From contig JAEUHC010000010.1 of the NCBI GenBank assembly GCA_016794785.1, positions 1-64,000 of the forward strand: a stretch of DNA of 64,000 bases, read 5' to 3'. The position numbers and the translations under genes are program-made. A model generated the notes under the pieces. That model was not told where the DNA came from. It saw only the letters and a program-made list of their open reading frames with translations, and made no database searches. This document shows, one piece after another, positions 1 to 8,873 of this stretch; the first letter of the stretch is position 1, and each line of letters begins with the position of its first letter. This DNA comes from Opitutaceae bacterium (GTDB lineage Bacteria; Verrucomicrobiota; Verrucomicrobiia; Opitutales; Opitutaceae).

Positions 1-43
1 ACGGAGTCAACGCTCCGAGAGCCAATCGATCTGACGCGAGGCG

Positions 44-73
44 GGGAGGGGCGGGCGGCCGCCCGCCCCTCCC
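44..73. repeat. Perfect 30-bp palindrome, GC-only except one A/T pair
   Basis: Fifteen bases are followed directly by their exact reverse complement, with the axis in GCGGCCGC. It has no spacer, so it would form a cruciform or a tight hairpin. It lies one base from a second inverted repeat in a stretch without a gene. A terminator role is possible but there is no T-run. Confidence 0.75.
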
Positions 74-74
74 G

Positions 75-124
75 TTCACTGGCCAAGGGGAGCTTGCTTT
101 ACGCCTCTCCCCTTGGCCAGTGAA
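75..124. repeat. 18-bp perfect inverted repeat with 14-base loop
   Basis: The left arm at 75-92 is the exact reverse complement of the right arm at 107-124, with the loop at 93-106. It reads as a strong stem-loop beside the 44-73 palindrome. The loop contains GCTTTACGC, which resembles the GGGGCTTTACGCCCC core of a repeat family found elsewhere in this window, so it may be a related extragenic palindrome. Confidence 0.7.
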
Positions 125-326
125 CCTACAAGAGCCAACGCTCACCGTCCCACCTGATTCGCCCATGTCATTCCCGCTCCCGACTCCGTCCTTTTTCCGA
201 GTGAGCGAGGCTCACCTTTAACGTTGGGCGCGTCGCGCCCAACCGCTGCAATCCAAGAAATAGGCGGGAAACAAAAGCGCGCCGCAGCTGGTTTCACTTC
301 GATGGCAGAGGGCCGCGTTTGAACCC

Positions 327-430
327 CCAACTTCATCGCACGCTGTTCAACGCGCCTCGCATTTCCGATTCCGCGCTTCGCCCCGGTTAGCCACTCAATG
401 CAGCCTTTGTGCTGGCTAAGCGGAAAGTCC
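327..430 (-). pseudogene. Decayed 3' fragment of a YdeI/OmdA-type gene
   Basis: Read on the minus strand, this encodes a segment with the OmdA-family signature HKGCIEWLTGAKR followed by ARRVEQRAMKLG. The same core, YIEWITGAKR, occurs in the intact DUF1801/OmdA gene ending at 1794, and the nucleotide strings around 377-411 and 1888-1922 are visibly similar. No plausible start or upstream DUF1801 part is found, so I read it as a remnant. The rest of 125-610 shows nothing I can assign. Confidence 0.4.
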
Positions 431-610
431 GTTGACCGGAAAAGGCGGGATTGCCTCTTCGCGCGTGAGCACCTTGCAGGTTAAGCAGGCGCTCGCCCGC
501 ATGTCGCAGTGAGATTCAGCTCACCTGCCCGCCTGAAACGCGTGACGCCGGCAGGGAGCCGAGCGACGGCAGGTATAAACCGTCAGATCAATCATCCCGC
601 AGGCCGGGCG

Positions 611-1396
611 TCAGGCCACGGCCAGCGCGAGCCGGCCCGTGTGGCGCACGGGCTCGAACCACTCGCGAAGTTCGGTGTCGGGCCCGAATTCGGGACACTG
701 TTCGGCCAGCTTGCCCCGGAGATTTTCCCGCGCTCGGGCGATGCGGCTCTTCACCGTGCCGACGGTGATGCCGAGAATGCCCGCGATCTCCTCGTAGGAG
801 CGGTGCCGGACGTTGCGCAGCGTGAGGATCTCGCGTTGCGCAGCGGGCAGCCGCTCCATGCACACACTCACAAGGTCGTCGAACTCGGCGTTCGCCGCGG
901 CGACGGCCGGATCGTGATCGGGCGACCCGACCAGGTCGGCGACGGTGGCGGCGCTGCCATCCTCCAAGGCGCAGTCGAGCGAGAGCGTGGCGTGGCGACG
1001 CCGGCGGAAGTAGAACCAGTAGCGGTTGCGGGCGAGGTTGAGGCTGATGCTCGTCAGCCAGGTCGCGACCGACGAGTCGCCGCGGAAACGAGCGAGCCCG
1101 CGGTAGGCGCGGATGAACGTGTCTTGCACGATGTCCTCCGCGTCGGCGTGGTTGCGGAGCATCGTGCGGCAGACGCCGAGGATTTTCGTGCGATAGCGGC
1201 GGACGATTTCGACGAAGGCCGACTCGTCGCCGAGCTTGAAGCGCTGCACGAGTTCGGCGTCGTCCGCCGCGGAAACCGCGCACGGTGCCGGGGACATGGA
1301 ATCGGAATCAAGGGCCGGCTCGACTTCCGAGGCGGGATTTTTCGTCGCGGCCGGGGAGACAGAATACTCAGGATACTCGATGATACTGGAGGACAT
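611..1396 (-). CDS. ECF-type RNA polymerase sigma factor
   Basis: This 261-residue protein has the two conserved parts of an extracytoplasmic-function sigma-70 factor. Region 2 (about 48-115) contains FVEIVRRYRTKILGVCRTML and the DAEDIVQDTFIRAYRG block. Region 4 (about 175-230) contains LPAAQREILTLRNVRHRSYEEIAGILG and VGTVKSRIARARENL, a helix-turn-helix that reads the -35 element. The N-terminal 45 residues are low-complexity and the start is uncertain. No anti-sigma gene is adjacent, so its signal is unknown. Upstream (1397-1793) there is no gene. Confidence 0.9.
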   Translation of the reverse strand: MSSSIIEYPEYSVSPAATKNPASEVEPALDSDSMSPAPCAVSAADDAELVQRFKLGDESAFVEIVRRYRTKILGVCRTMLRNHADAEDIVQDTFIRAYRGLARFRGDSSVATWLTSISLNLARNRYWFYFRRRRHATLSLDCALEDGSAATVADLVGSPDHDPAVAAANAEFDDLVSVCMERLPAAQREILTLRNVRHRSYEEIAGILGITVGTVKSRIARARENLRGKLAEQCPEFGPDTELREWFEPVRHTGRLALAVA

Positions 1397-1726
1397 GGTG
1401 ATTTTGGCGGTGGGTTGGATTGCCGGAGTGAAGGAAGCTGGCAGGCCTCCACTTCATCATGCCGCAGGCCGGAATGAGGTTCCCGGATGCAAGCCTTTGC
1501 CGGATAGAGGAGTAAAAAATCAATCGGCCAGCAGGGCGGCCTCGGAACCTAATTGGGGCAGATCCTTTTCGTGCAAAATGCAGCGCCCGGGAACGGCGTT
1601 TCGTGCAATGCGCAGAAAAGCCGCGACGAAACGCGGAATGGATGCTCGGGCGACGGCGAAGCCATCTGCTGGATTGCCACGGCATGCTGCTCCCACCTCG
1701 CAATGCCAAAGGTCGGCAGGCGATCA

Positions 1727-1792
1727 GTTTGGTGGAGGGGGAGCTTTACGCCCCGACGTGTCGCGGGGCAAACCCGCTCCCCGCCTTTGCGC
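1727..1792. repeat. Extragenic palindromic repeat, family C copy 1 (partial)
   Basis: A GTTTGG...GGGAGCTTTACGCCCCGAC core followed by CGCGGGGCAAACCCGCTCCC. The same layout recurs at 23461-23558, 36523-36558 (reverse) and 63643-63744. It lies in the 397-base gap between the sigma factor and the DUF1801 gene. Nothing else in that gap is recognisable apart from the presumed sigma-factor promoter region. Confidence 0.7.
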
Positions 1793-1793
1793 G

Positions 1794-2408
1794 TTAGCAG
1801 TTCTCGTATTTCCAATTCCGCCCCTTGCCCTCCGCTATCCACTGGATGGCGGTCGCGAGGCGGGCTTGCCGCGTGGCGTCGCGCTTCGCCCCGGTGATCC
1901 ACTCGATGTAGTCTTTGCGTTTGCCCGGCGGGAAGGCGGCGAAAACTTTCGCGGCGGCGGCGTGGCGCTTCAGCGCGGCGGCGAGATCGGCGGGCACGGG
2001 AGGCGCCTTGGCGGGCTTGGCCGGACGCGAGCGGCCGGGCGCGCCGGATTCGATGAGCCGGGCGGACGCGCGCACAAGGCGCTTCAACACCGCGTCGCTC
2101 GGCAGCGAGCCGAGGCTCGTGAGGCGGCCCAGGCTGCCCATCGCATCCTCGGGCGAGGCGCGGTGCGGACCGGCGATTTTTTCCATGTCCTGATGCCAGA
2201 AGCCGAATGCGCAGTGCGCCTTGAACGCCCCCATCATACACAGGATGGAGCCCGCGTGCTCAAAGTGCGGCATGCCCCACTTGATCGTCTCCGTCGCCGT
2301 CGGGCAGGCCTCGTGCACGAGCGCGCGCAGGTGCGTGAGGATCGGCCGGGCGAAGTCTGCGGATTTGGCAATGAAAGCATCGACGCGGGGATCGTGGCGC
2401 GGATTCAT
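1794..2408 (-). CDS. DUF1801 / YdeI-OmdA family protein
   Basis: The 204-residue product has an N-terminal DUF1801 (YdhG-like) domain with HDPRVDAFIAKSADFARPIL and a WGMPHFEHAG segment. The C-terminal part is of the YdeI/OmdA type (KVFAAFPPGKRKDYIEWITGAKR, with ARLATAIQWIAEGK). Such cytosolic proteins have no firmly assigned reaction. I chose ATG at 2408 because the conserved domain begins immediately after it; the reading frame extends upstream only with low-complexity sequence antisense to the ceramidase-like gene. It diverges from that gene, with starts about 110 bases apart. Confidence 0.8.
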   Translation of the reverse strand: MNPRHDPRVDAFIAKSADFARPILTHLRALVHEACPTATETIKWGMPHFEHAGSILCMMGAFKAHCAFGFWHQDMEKIAGPHRASPEDAMGSLGRLTSLGSLPSDAVLKRLVRASARLIESGAPGRSRPAKPAKAPPVPADLAAALKRHAAAAKVFAAFPPGKRKDYIEWITGAKRDATRQARLATAIQWIAEGKGRNWKYENC

Positions 2409-2517
2409 GCCCCGGGAGGTAAATCCGGCGCGCCCGCGCGGCGAGTCGGAAGACGCCCGCGGCTGCGCCCCGCATTTTCCCATGTCCCCCACGCGCGCTT
2501 TCTGCCACTCCTCCCAC

Positions 2518-3918
2518 ATGCGCGCTTTCGTCTCCCCCGCTTGCGGCCTGTCGCTCCTCGTCGGTCTCCTCTCCGCCCCCTTCGTCCACGCCGGCGAACT
2601 CCGCGTCGGCGCTGCCTCCGTCGTGATCACGCCGCCCAACGCCATCCCGATGGCCGGCTACTACTCCACGCGCCTCGCCGAAGGGACCCACGACGACCTG
2701 CACGCCAAGGCCATCGTCTTCGAACAGGACGGGGAACGCGCCGCGCTCGTCGCGCTCGATCTCGTGTCACTCACACGGCCCACGATCGAGGAGGCGCGCC
2801 GCATCATCGCACGCACCACCGGCGTGCCCGCCGCCGCCGTGATGATCAGCGCCACGCACAGCCACACCGGGCCGCTGCTCCAGAGCGACTCGCGCCGCCA
2901 CTCCGCCTATGGCGGCGACACCGATCTCGCGCGCACCTACACGCTGGCGCTCCCCGGAAAAATTGCCGAGGCCGTGCGCCTGGCCGAGGCGGCGCTCACG
3001 CCGGCGAAACTTTCCGCCGCCTCCGGCCGCGAGGACTCCCTGCCCTTCAACCGCCGCTTCGTGATGCGCGACGGCTCCGTCGGCTGGAACGCCGGCAAGC
3101 TGAATCCCAACATCGTCCGCCCCGCCGGCCCGATCGATCCGGCGGTGCCGGTCGTCTATGCCGAGACACCCGCCGGCCAGCCGCTCGCGACCTACGTGAA
3201 TTTCGCGATGCATCTCGACACCGTCGGCGGGCTCAAGTTTTCCGCCGACTACCCGTTCACGCTCGCGCAGCTCCTCGGTCGCGTGAAGTCGCCCGCCATG
3301 CTCACGCTCTTCACCATCGGTTGCGCGGGCGACATCAACCACGTCGATGTGAGCACGAAGACACCGCAGAAAGGCGCCGCCGAGGCCGCGCGCCTCGGCA
3401 CCGTGCTCGCGGGCGAAGTGCTCAAGACCTACGCGCGCCTCGCCCCCGTTGCCACCGCCGCGCCGCGCGTGCGCTCCGCACTGGTGCCGCTCCCGCTCGC
3501 CACCATCGCGGCCGGCGATGTGGACAAGGCCCGCGCCCTCATCTCACGGATCGGCAGCAAGGATGATCCAAAATTCCTCGAAAAAGTCTGGGCCTTCAAA
3601 GCGCTCGATGTCTTCGGGCGCGACGGCAAGCCGCTCGAAGTCGAGGTGCAGGTGATCGCGCTCGGCCGCAATCTCGCGTGGGTGAGCCTGCCGGGCGAGG
3701 TGTTCGTGGAACTGGGCCTCGCCATCAAGGCGGCCTCGCCCTTCAAGCACACCATCATCGCGGAGCTGGCCAACGGCAGCATCGGTTACATTCCCACGCG
3801 CCGCGCCTACGCGGAGGGCAACTACGAGCCGGTCAGCGCCCGCTGCGCCGCCGGCTCCGGCGAGCAGCTCGTGGAGACCGCGCTGCGCCTCCTGCGCGAG
3901 GCCCACGCGGGGCTCTGA
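2518..3918 (+). CDS. Exported neutral/alkaline ceramidase-like protein
   Basis: The 466-residue protein starts with a signal peptide (MRAFVSPACGLSLLVGLL, cleavage after VHA). The mature part opens with ELRVGAASVVITPPNAIPMAGYYSTR and contains the metal-binding ATHSHTGP motif, both typical of the neutral/alkaline non-lysosomal ceramidase N-terminal family. In Planctomycetota and Verrucomicrobiota many members lack a proven substrate, so amide or ester hydrolysis is the safe inference. ATG 2518 gives the cleanest signal peptide; ATG 2482 is in frame but poorer. At about 466 residues it lacks the C-terminal immunoglobulin-like domain of true ceramidases. Confidence 0.8.
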   Translation: MRAFVSPACGLSLLVGLLSAPFVHAGELRVGAASVVITPPNAIPMAGYYSTRLAEGTHDDLHAKAIVFEQDGERAALVALDLVSLTRPTIEEARRIIARTTGVPAAAVMISATHSHTGPLLQSDSRRHSAYGGDTDLARTYTLALPGKIAEAVRLAEAALTPAKLSAASGREDSLPFNRRFVMRDGSVGWNAGKLNPNIVRPAGPIDPAVPVVYAETPAGQPLATYVNFAMHLDTVGGLKFSADYPFTLAQLLGRVKSPAMLTLFTIGCAGDINHVDVSTKTPQKGAAEAARLGTVLAGEVLKTYARLAPVATAAPRVRSALVPLPLATIAAGDVDKARALISRIGSKDDPKFLEKVWAFKALDVFGRDGKPLEVEVQVIALGRNLAWVSLPGEVFVELGLAIKAASPFKHTIIAELANGSIGYIPTRRAYAEGNYEPVSARCAAGSGEQLVETALRLLREAHAGL

Positions 3919-3924
3919 GCCGAC

Positions 3925-4824
3925 CTACTTCTTCTCCTTCGCCGGCGCGGCTTTTTGTTTCTTCATCGGCGCTGTAGGGGTCACCTCGATCACAGGCACG
4001 GGATTTTTTTCCGTGTATTCCACCACGGTCGCCTCGCCGATCTTCACCTCGGTCTTGAACTGCTCGGTGGCCTTGAGCTGCACGGGCTTCGCGGTCTCGC
4101 GGCCGATGTGCGGGCCGGCGAGCGCCAGCATCGCGGGCAGGGTTTGCGGCAGGGCGAGCCCGCGCGAGGGGCAGCTGATCTTGGTGGTCCAGAGCAGGAC
4201 CTTCTCGCTGCGCGTCGCGGCCGCGTAATCGTAGGCCGAGATCGCGGCGACATAGAGATCCTCGGTCGCGAGGTCGGCGACGGTCTCGCTCTCGGCATCG
4301 CGAAACAGCGCGCCGGGCAGGAGCAGGTCGTTGCGGAAAGCATCCGGCTCCTTGGTGATAAGCCCGAGCTTGTAGGCGCCCATGAAGCGCAGGAGCTGGT
4401 TGCGATTGATCTGCCGGCCGGGGTCATCGGGGTCGCCGGAATACATCATGTCAGTGTTCATCGTGCCCCAGGTCCAGATCAGGATGATCGAGGGCGGATG
4501 CGCCTCGGAGCCGGGCAGGTAGCCCTGCTTGGCGAGCACCTTGGCAATGGTCTTCATGACCTCGTCCTTGGGCGGGATTTTCTCCCCGGCGATGCTGCCG
4601 CCGAAATCACGGTAGCCCGCGCTCACCGCCTGATAGTAGATCGGATTGGCGGGCGTGGCCGGGCGGCGCAACAGACCGGCGGGCGTGGTGTCGGTCACCG
4701 CGATCACCTGCACGTCCCTCTTCGGGAAGATCCATTCGAGAAAACTCGCCGCGCGGGCCGGGGGCACGGCGGCGAGCAGGCCCGCGGCGACGACGAGGCA
4801 AACGGAACGGAAGGAGCGGTTCAT
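3925..4824 (-). CDS. Exported protein of unknown function
   Basis: The 299-residue protein has a clear signal peptide (cleavage near PPARA-A). I do not recognise the family. The mature region includes WIFPKRDVQVIAVTDTTPAG, a possible oligomeric or ligand-binding segment IILIWTWGTMNTDMM, and a Lys/Ala-rich C-terminal tail (KKQKAAPAKEKK). Its ATG overlaps the stop of the upstream dehydrogenase-cupredoxin gene by four bases (ATGA), so the two are probably co-translated and may act together in the periplasm. Its 3' end converges on the ceramidase-like gene with 6 bases between the stops. Confidence 0.75.
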   Translation of the reverse strand: MNRSFRSVCLVVAAGLLAAVPPARAASFLEWIFPKRDVQVIAVTDTTPAGLLRRPATPANPIYYQAVSAGYRDFGGSIAGEKIPPKDEVMKTIAKVLAKQGYLPGSEAHPPSIILIWTWGTMNTDMMYSGDPDDPGRQINRNQLLRFMGAYKLGLITKEPDAFRNDLLLPGALFRDAESETVADLATEDLYVAAISAYDYAAATRSEKVLLWTTKISCPSRGLALPQTLPAMLALAGPHIGRETAKPVQLKATEQFKTEVKIGEATVVEYTEKNPVPVIEVTPTAPMKKQKAAPAKEKK

Positions 4825-7800
4825 GGCTTCACTTCCATGACGCCGTTCATGATCGGCCAGTGACCGGGAAACGTGCAGACATACGGGTAGAGCCCCGGCT
4901 CGCGCGGCGCGTGAAAACGCAGCGTCGCGGTCGCATGCGGGTCGATGAGCTTGGTGGCATGCAGCACCTGATCGGTCTTGGGCACGAAGTGCTGTTTGAT
5001 GCCGTCGGGGTCCTTGGCCATCTCGTTGGCGGCGATGCCCACAGCCTCCAGCGCGCCCGGCTTCACGACGACGAGGTTGTGCTGCATCGCGTCGGGATTG
5101 ACGAACACCAGCTTCACCGGCTGCCCGGGCTTCACAGCAAACGACTTCACATCGAAGAGCATGCGCTCCGGCACCGAGGTAATCGTGATGGTCAACAAAT
5201 CCGGCTGGCGATCGAACGGATCGACGGGCGCGGCCTTCTTCTTCGCCGCGACGGCCTTCGTGGCGGACTTTGCGGCCTGCTCCTGCTTGGCGACAAAGGT
5301 GGCTGCGGCGTGCGCGGCCGGGGTGTGCGCGCGGCCTTTCCAGTGCTGCGCGAGCGCCTCGGATTCGAGCGACGTGCGAATCGCGTAGGCCAGATGCGCA
5401 TCGGCCGGCTTCGCCAGCGCGGGCACGATCGCCTCGAGCGCCGCCGCCGTGCCGATGTAGCTCGCCGCAATCGCGGCCTCCATGCGGACGAGGCCGCTGG
5501 CATCGGCGGCGCGCGCGCGGAGCAGGTCCGCGATGTCGGGCAGGAGCGCGTGGGTGTGGCGAAGCTGGAGCGTCGCGGCCGACCGCGCCAGCGGCTCGTC
5601 GCACGCGAGCAGCTCGCGGAGCAAAGGTAGATTCGGGGCGCCGAGCGCACGCGAGAGCCACAGCGCCTCGACTTGGTGGCGGCGGAACAGTGCGTCTTTC
5701 GAGTCGAGCGCCCGCACCCAAGCCGCCAGCGCCGGCTCGACCGTGGCGCGCCCCCGCGCCGCGAGTTCGCGCCGCCCGAGATCACGCACGCGAAACTGCG
5801 GCGACTTCAACAGATCGAGTTGCGCGGCGATGGGGATGCCGGCGATGCGCGGGGCGGCGGGGAGCTTCGCGCCCTTGGGCACCACGCGCCAGATGCGGCC
5901 CGAGGTGCGGTCGCGGCGCTCATCGCGCAGCGAATACTGCATGTGGCCCTTGATCGGGTTATACCAGTCGCACACGTAGAGATCACCGCGCGGGCCGAAT
6001 TTCACGTCCACGGGGATGAAGCTCAGGTTCGTCGAGAAGATGACATCGCTGACGTAGCTCTCCTCGAAGTGATCGCCGACCTGCTTCCAGTCGTGAATCT
6101 CGATCCGGTTCGTCGGCTTGTAGCGGGCCTTGATCATCTTGCCTTGCAGCTCGCGCGGCCACGCGGGGCTGTCGACAAACTCGTGGCCGCAGGTGCCCGA
6201 GTAGGCGGGCAGTCCGCGTGCGTCGGCGTGCTGCTGCGGAAAGGGCGGGTTGGTCGCGTGGAACGCGCTCGCGAAAATCGGGTGGCTCGCCACGTGGTGG
6301 CCCCACTCGGTGAACGTCACGCCCCACGGGTTCGTGTTCGGATAGCTGCCAAAGGCCGTCAGCCGCTGTGTCGCGGGGTGCAGCTGGAACCACGACGAAT
6401 TGCGCGCGCGCACCGGGCCGTAGGGGGTCTCGACCTGGCTGTTTTGGAAAATCGATTCGCGGAAAAGCAGGTCGCCGTCCGGCGTGCGAATGAAGTCGTG
6501 CAGCGAGTGGTGCGAGTCTTCCGTGCCGAAGCCCGAGAAAAGCACGCGGCGCACATCGGCGCGGTCGTCGCCATTGGTGTCCTGCAGGAAGGTGAGGTGC
6601 GGCTGCTCCGAGACGTAAACGCCGCCGCCATCGGCCAGCTCGAAGCTGAGCGGGATGTGCAGTTTGTCGGCGAAGACCGTGCATTTGTCAGCCCGGCCGT
6701 CGCCGTCTGTGTCCTCGAGGATGATGATTTTGTCGGCGGGCTCGCGGCCGGGATAGACATGCGGATAGGTCGTCGAGCAGCTGACCCAGAGGCGGCCGCG
6801 CGCGTCCCACCGCATCTGTATCGGCTTGGCGAGATCGGGGAACTGCTCCTCGGAGGCGAACAGGTTCACGTCGAAGCGCGGGTCGATCCTGAAGGCGGCG
6901 AGTTCGTTCGCGGGCGTCATCCACTCGTTGGCGGCCTTGCTCGCATCGACGGGCGGCATGGGGGGGACGTTGGAGTCGTCGATCGGCTTGCCGGCAAAGG
7001 TCTCGCCGCGCGCGAGGCGGTGGATGCGGGCGTCGCGGTTGGCGAGCATCACGTCGAAGCCCTGCATCGCCGGGAGGAAGTCGAGGTAGCCGTAGGTCGC
7101 GTTGCGATCGCCGGTGTAGTAGTAGGTGTTGAGCGGCCGGTAGCGGCGGAAAAACTGGCGGTTCTTGTCGGCCACCGCCGCGACGAGTTCGGCGCCCACC
7201 TTCGGCGCAGGAGAGACAAACGCCCCCTCAAACAGCGCGCGCGCGAAAGCCGCGTAGCCCGCGTCGCCGAGGTGCACGCCGTTGTCCGTGAGCTGCGTCG
7301 CCGGGTCGGCGAGCGCCGTCGCGGTGGCGGAGAAGACATTGACGAACCCCACCTGCTGCTCCGCGGCGACGGCCTCCATCGCGCGGGCGTAGGCCGCGAG
7401 GCGCGCGTTGTTGCGATCGGCGGCGGGGATGCCGGGGACGTTTTCATTGGCGATGGGCGAGACGAGAACGATGCGCGGCGCCGAGCCGCCGTTGTAGGCG
7501 CTGGTCCGGAGCTGCGTGAGAAACTTCACGAGCCGGGCGCGAAACTCCGCCAGCCGCGCCTCGCCGCCGAAGGATTCGTTGAAGCCATACGCCGCGAAAA
7601 TCACATCCGCGCGCTGCGCCGTGAGGTGCTGCTGCAGGTCGCCGAAATTCTTCGGCCGCGGCATCAGATCGATCTCGTCGGCCGACCACGCGAGCGTGCG
7701 CACCGTGAGGTCGAGCTGAGGAAAGGCCGTGTGCAGCATGGCCTCGAAGTGCGGGTAGTCGTCGCCGCGCTCGAAGAGCGTGTTACCGATGAGCACAATC

Positions 7801-7988
7801 CGATCGCCGCGCCGCAGTGTGAGCGGCAGCGAAGTCGCGATGGGCTCGACCGTGCGCGGGCGCGCGCCGGTTTTTTCATCGAGGCCGAAGCGGACGAGAT
7901 CGGTTTTTTGCGGCGCGGGCTGAGCCGCGGCCAAGGCCGGCAGCAAGGCGAGAAGCAGCGAGAAGCGGAATAAACGACGGCTAGGCAT
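4821..7988 (-). CDS. SGNH-like / PVC-type dehydrogenase / blue-copper fusion protein
   Basis: The 1055-residue exported protein has a signal peptide (cleavage near ALAAA-Q). Residues about 45-285 form an SGNH/GDSL-like domain, seen from the GNTLFERG, YGFNES and DNGVHLGDAGY blocks, although the usual nucleophilic Ser of block I is not present. Residues about 355-700 are the PVC-type soluble glucose dehydrogenase-like propeller (DPRFDVNLFASEE, DTDGDGRADKCTVFAD). HEAT-like repeats follow (about 720-880). The C-terminal 110 residues are a cupredoxin, with likely copper ligands H970, C1038, H1043 and M1047 (CTFPGHWPIM). No CXXCH haem site is present, unlike many relatives. A redox role with copper as electron acceptor is inferred; the substrate is unknown. 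Confidence 0.85.
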   Translation of the reverse strand: MPSRRLFRFSLLLALLPALAAAQPAPQKTDLVRFGLDEKTGARPRTVEPIATSLPLTLRRGDRIVLIGNTLFERGDDYPHFEAMLHTAFPQLDLTVRTLAWSADEIDLMPRPKNFGDLQQHLTAQRADVIFAAYGFNESFGGEARLAEFRARLVKFLTQLRTSAYNGGSAPRIVLVSPIANENVPGIPAADRNNARLAAYARAMEAVAAEQQVGFVNVFSATATALADPATQLTDNGVHLGDAGYAAFARALFEGAFVSPAPKVGAELVAAVADKNRQFFRRYRPLNTYYYTGDRNATYGYLDFLPAMQGFDVMLANRDARIHRLARGETFAGKPIDDSNVPPMPPVDASKAANEWMTPANELAAFRIDPRFDVNLFASEEQFPDLAKPIQMRWDARGRLWVSCSTTYPHVYPGREPADKIIILEDTDGDGRADKCTVFADKLHIPLSFELADGGGVYVSEQPHLTFLQDTNGDDRADVRRVLFSGFGTEDSHHSLHDFIRTPDGDLLFRESIFQNSQVETPYGPVRARNSSWFQLHPATQRLTAFGSYPNTNPWGVTFTEWGHHVASHPIFASAFHATNPPFPQQHADARGLPAYSGTCGHEFVDSPAWPRELQGKMIKARYKPTNRIEIHDWKQVGDHFEESYVSDVIFSTNLSFIPVDVKFGPRGDLYVCDWYNPIKGHMQYSLRDERRDRTSGRIWRVVPKGAKLPAAPRIAGIPIAAQLDLLKSPQFRVRDLGRRELAARGRATVEPALAAWVRALDSKDALFRRHQVEALWLSRALGAPNLPLLRELLACDEPLARSAATLQLRHTHALLPDIADLLRARAADASGLVRMEAAIAASYIGTAAALEAIVPALAKPADAHLAYAIRTSLESEALAQHWKGRAHTPAAHAAATFVAKQEQAAKSATKAVAAKKKAAPVDPFDRQPDLLTITITSVPERMLFDVKSFAVKPGQPVKLVFVNPDAMQHNLVVVKPGALEAVGIAANEMAKDPDGIKQHFVPKTDQVLHATKLIDPHATATLRFHAPREPGLYPYVCTFPGHWPIMNGVMEVKP

Positions 7989-8000
7989 GGGAGGGAGGAG

Positions 8001-8873
8001 TTACTTGCGCGCAGGCGCGGGATTCAAATCGATGCGCACCGGCAGATCGCCGAGGTCATGATAGCGATGTTCGATGCGGTCGTCGCGCACGATGGCGACG
8101 CGCAGGCCGGACTTGGCGCCGCCGAGCGGCTTGCCGACCGGTCCGCTCGTGACGGCCTCAAGGTCGCCATCGCGGGCCTCGGCGTTGCGGTGATAATGGC
8201 CGCAGAAAAGATAGCGCACGCCGAACTCGCGAAAGAGCGCCAGGTGCGGCGCGCGGCGCGCGAGCGGGATGTTGAAATACTGATCGGGCTCCGCTGCGCT
8301 CTGCAGGAACCACGGATGATGCTGAAAGACGACGATGTGGCGCGGGTTTTCAGCCCGCGCCTTGGCCAGCTCGGCGCGCAGCCACCGCTCCTGCTCCGCG
8401 AGCTGTGCGGCGGATTTCTCCGGCGAATGAATCACGCTCGAGTTGAGCACCACCCCCACGAGCCCGCCATGGCGGAACACGTAGCGGTCAGGCCCGAAGA
8501 TTTTCGCATAGGCCGCCAGGCTCTCGGGCGTGGGGACGTTCTGCACGTCGTGGTTGCCCGCGATGTGGTAAACGGGAATCGCCGCATCGATCTTCCCGGA
8601 GATGCGGCGATATTCCGCGATCTGCGCGGCGTCGCCGGGCTTGTGGACGAGGTCGCCGGTGATGACGACAAACGCCGGCCGCAGGCGGTTGACCGCCGCG
8701 ACGGCGAACTCGAAGTTCGCGGCGTCCTGCGAAAAATCACGGTTGTCCGTGAACATCCCCAGCTGCGGATCGCTGAGCTGGATGAAGAAGAACGGCTCCG
8801 CCGCGCGCGCCGCCGCCGCGAGGCTGAGCGCGCCAGCCAGCGCGAACGCGAGCCGGCGCAGCCGCGCGATCAT
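8001..8873 (-). CDS. Exported calcineurin-like metallophosphoesterase
   Basis: The 290-residue protein has a signal peptide (cleavage near AAARA-A). It carries the metallophosphoesterase motifs in order: SDPQLG, TGDLVHK, GNHD, the FQHHPW histidine pair and GHYH. The first motif has Gln where DxH is usual. The fold uses two metal ions to hydrolyse phosphate esters; the substrate cannot be told. Its ATG overlaps the stop of the upstream GlcG-like gene by four bases (ATGA). It ends 12 bases before the start of the dehydrogenase-cupredoxin gene, so at least four minus-strand genes may form one operon of exported proteins. Confidence 0.88.
   Translation of the reverse strand: MIARLRRLAFALAGALSLAAAARAAEPFFFIQLSDPQLGMFTDNRDFSQDAANFEFAVAAVNRLRPAFVVITGDLVHKPGDAAQIAEYRRISGKIDAAIPVYHIAGNHDVQNVPTPESLAAYAKIFGPDRYVFRHGGLVGVVLNSSVIHSPEKSAAQLAEQERWLRAELAKARAENPRHIVVFQHHPWFLQSAAEPDQYFNIPLARRAPHLALFREFGVRYLFCGHYHRNAEARDGDLEAVTSGPVGKPLGGAKSGLRVAIVRDDRIEHRYHDLGDLPVRIDLNPAPARK

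Noticed and set aside
5673..7973. 766-codon plus-strand open frame
   Set aside because: Antisense to the dehydrogenase-cupredoxin gene; Arg/Val/Gly-biased and no motif.
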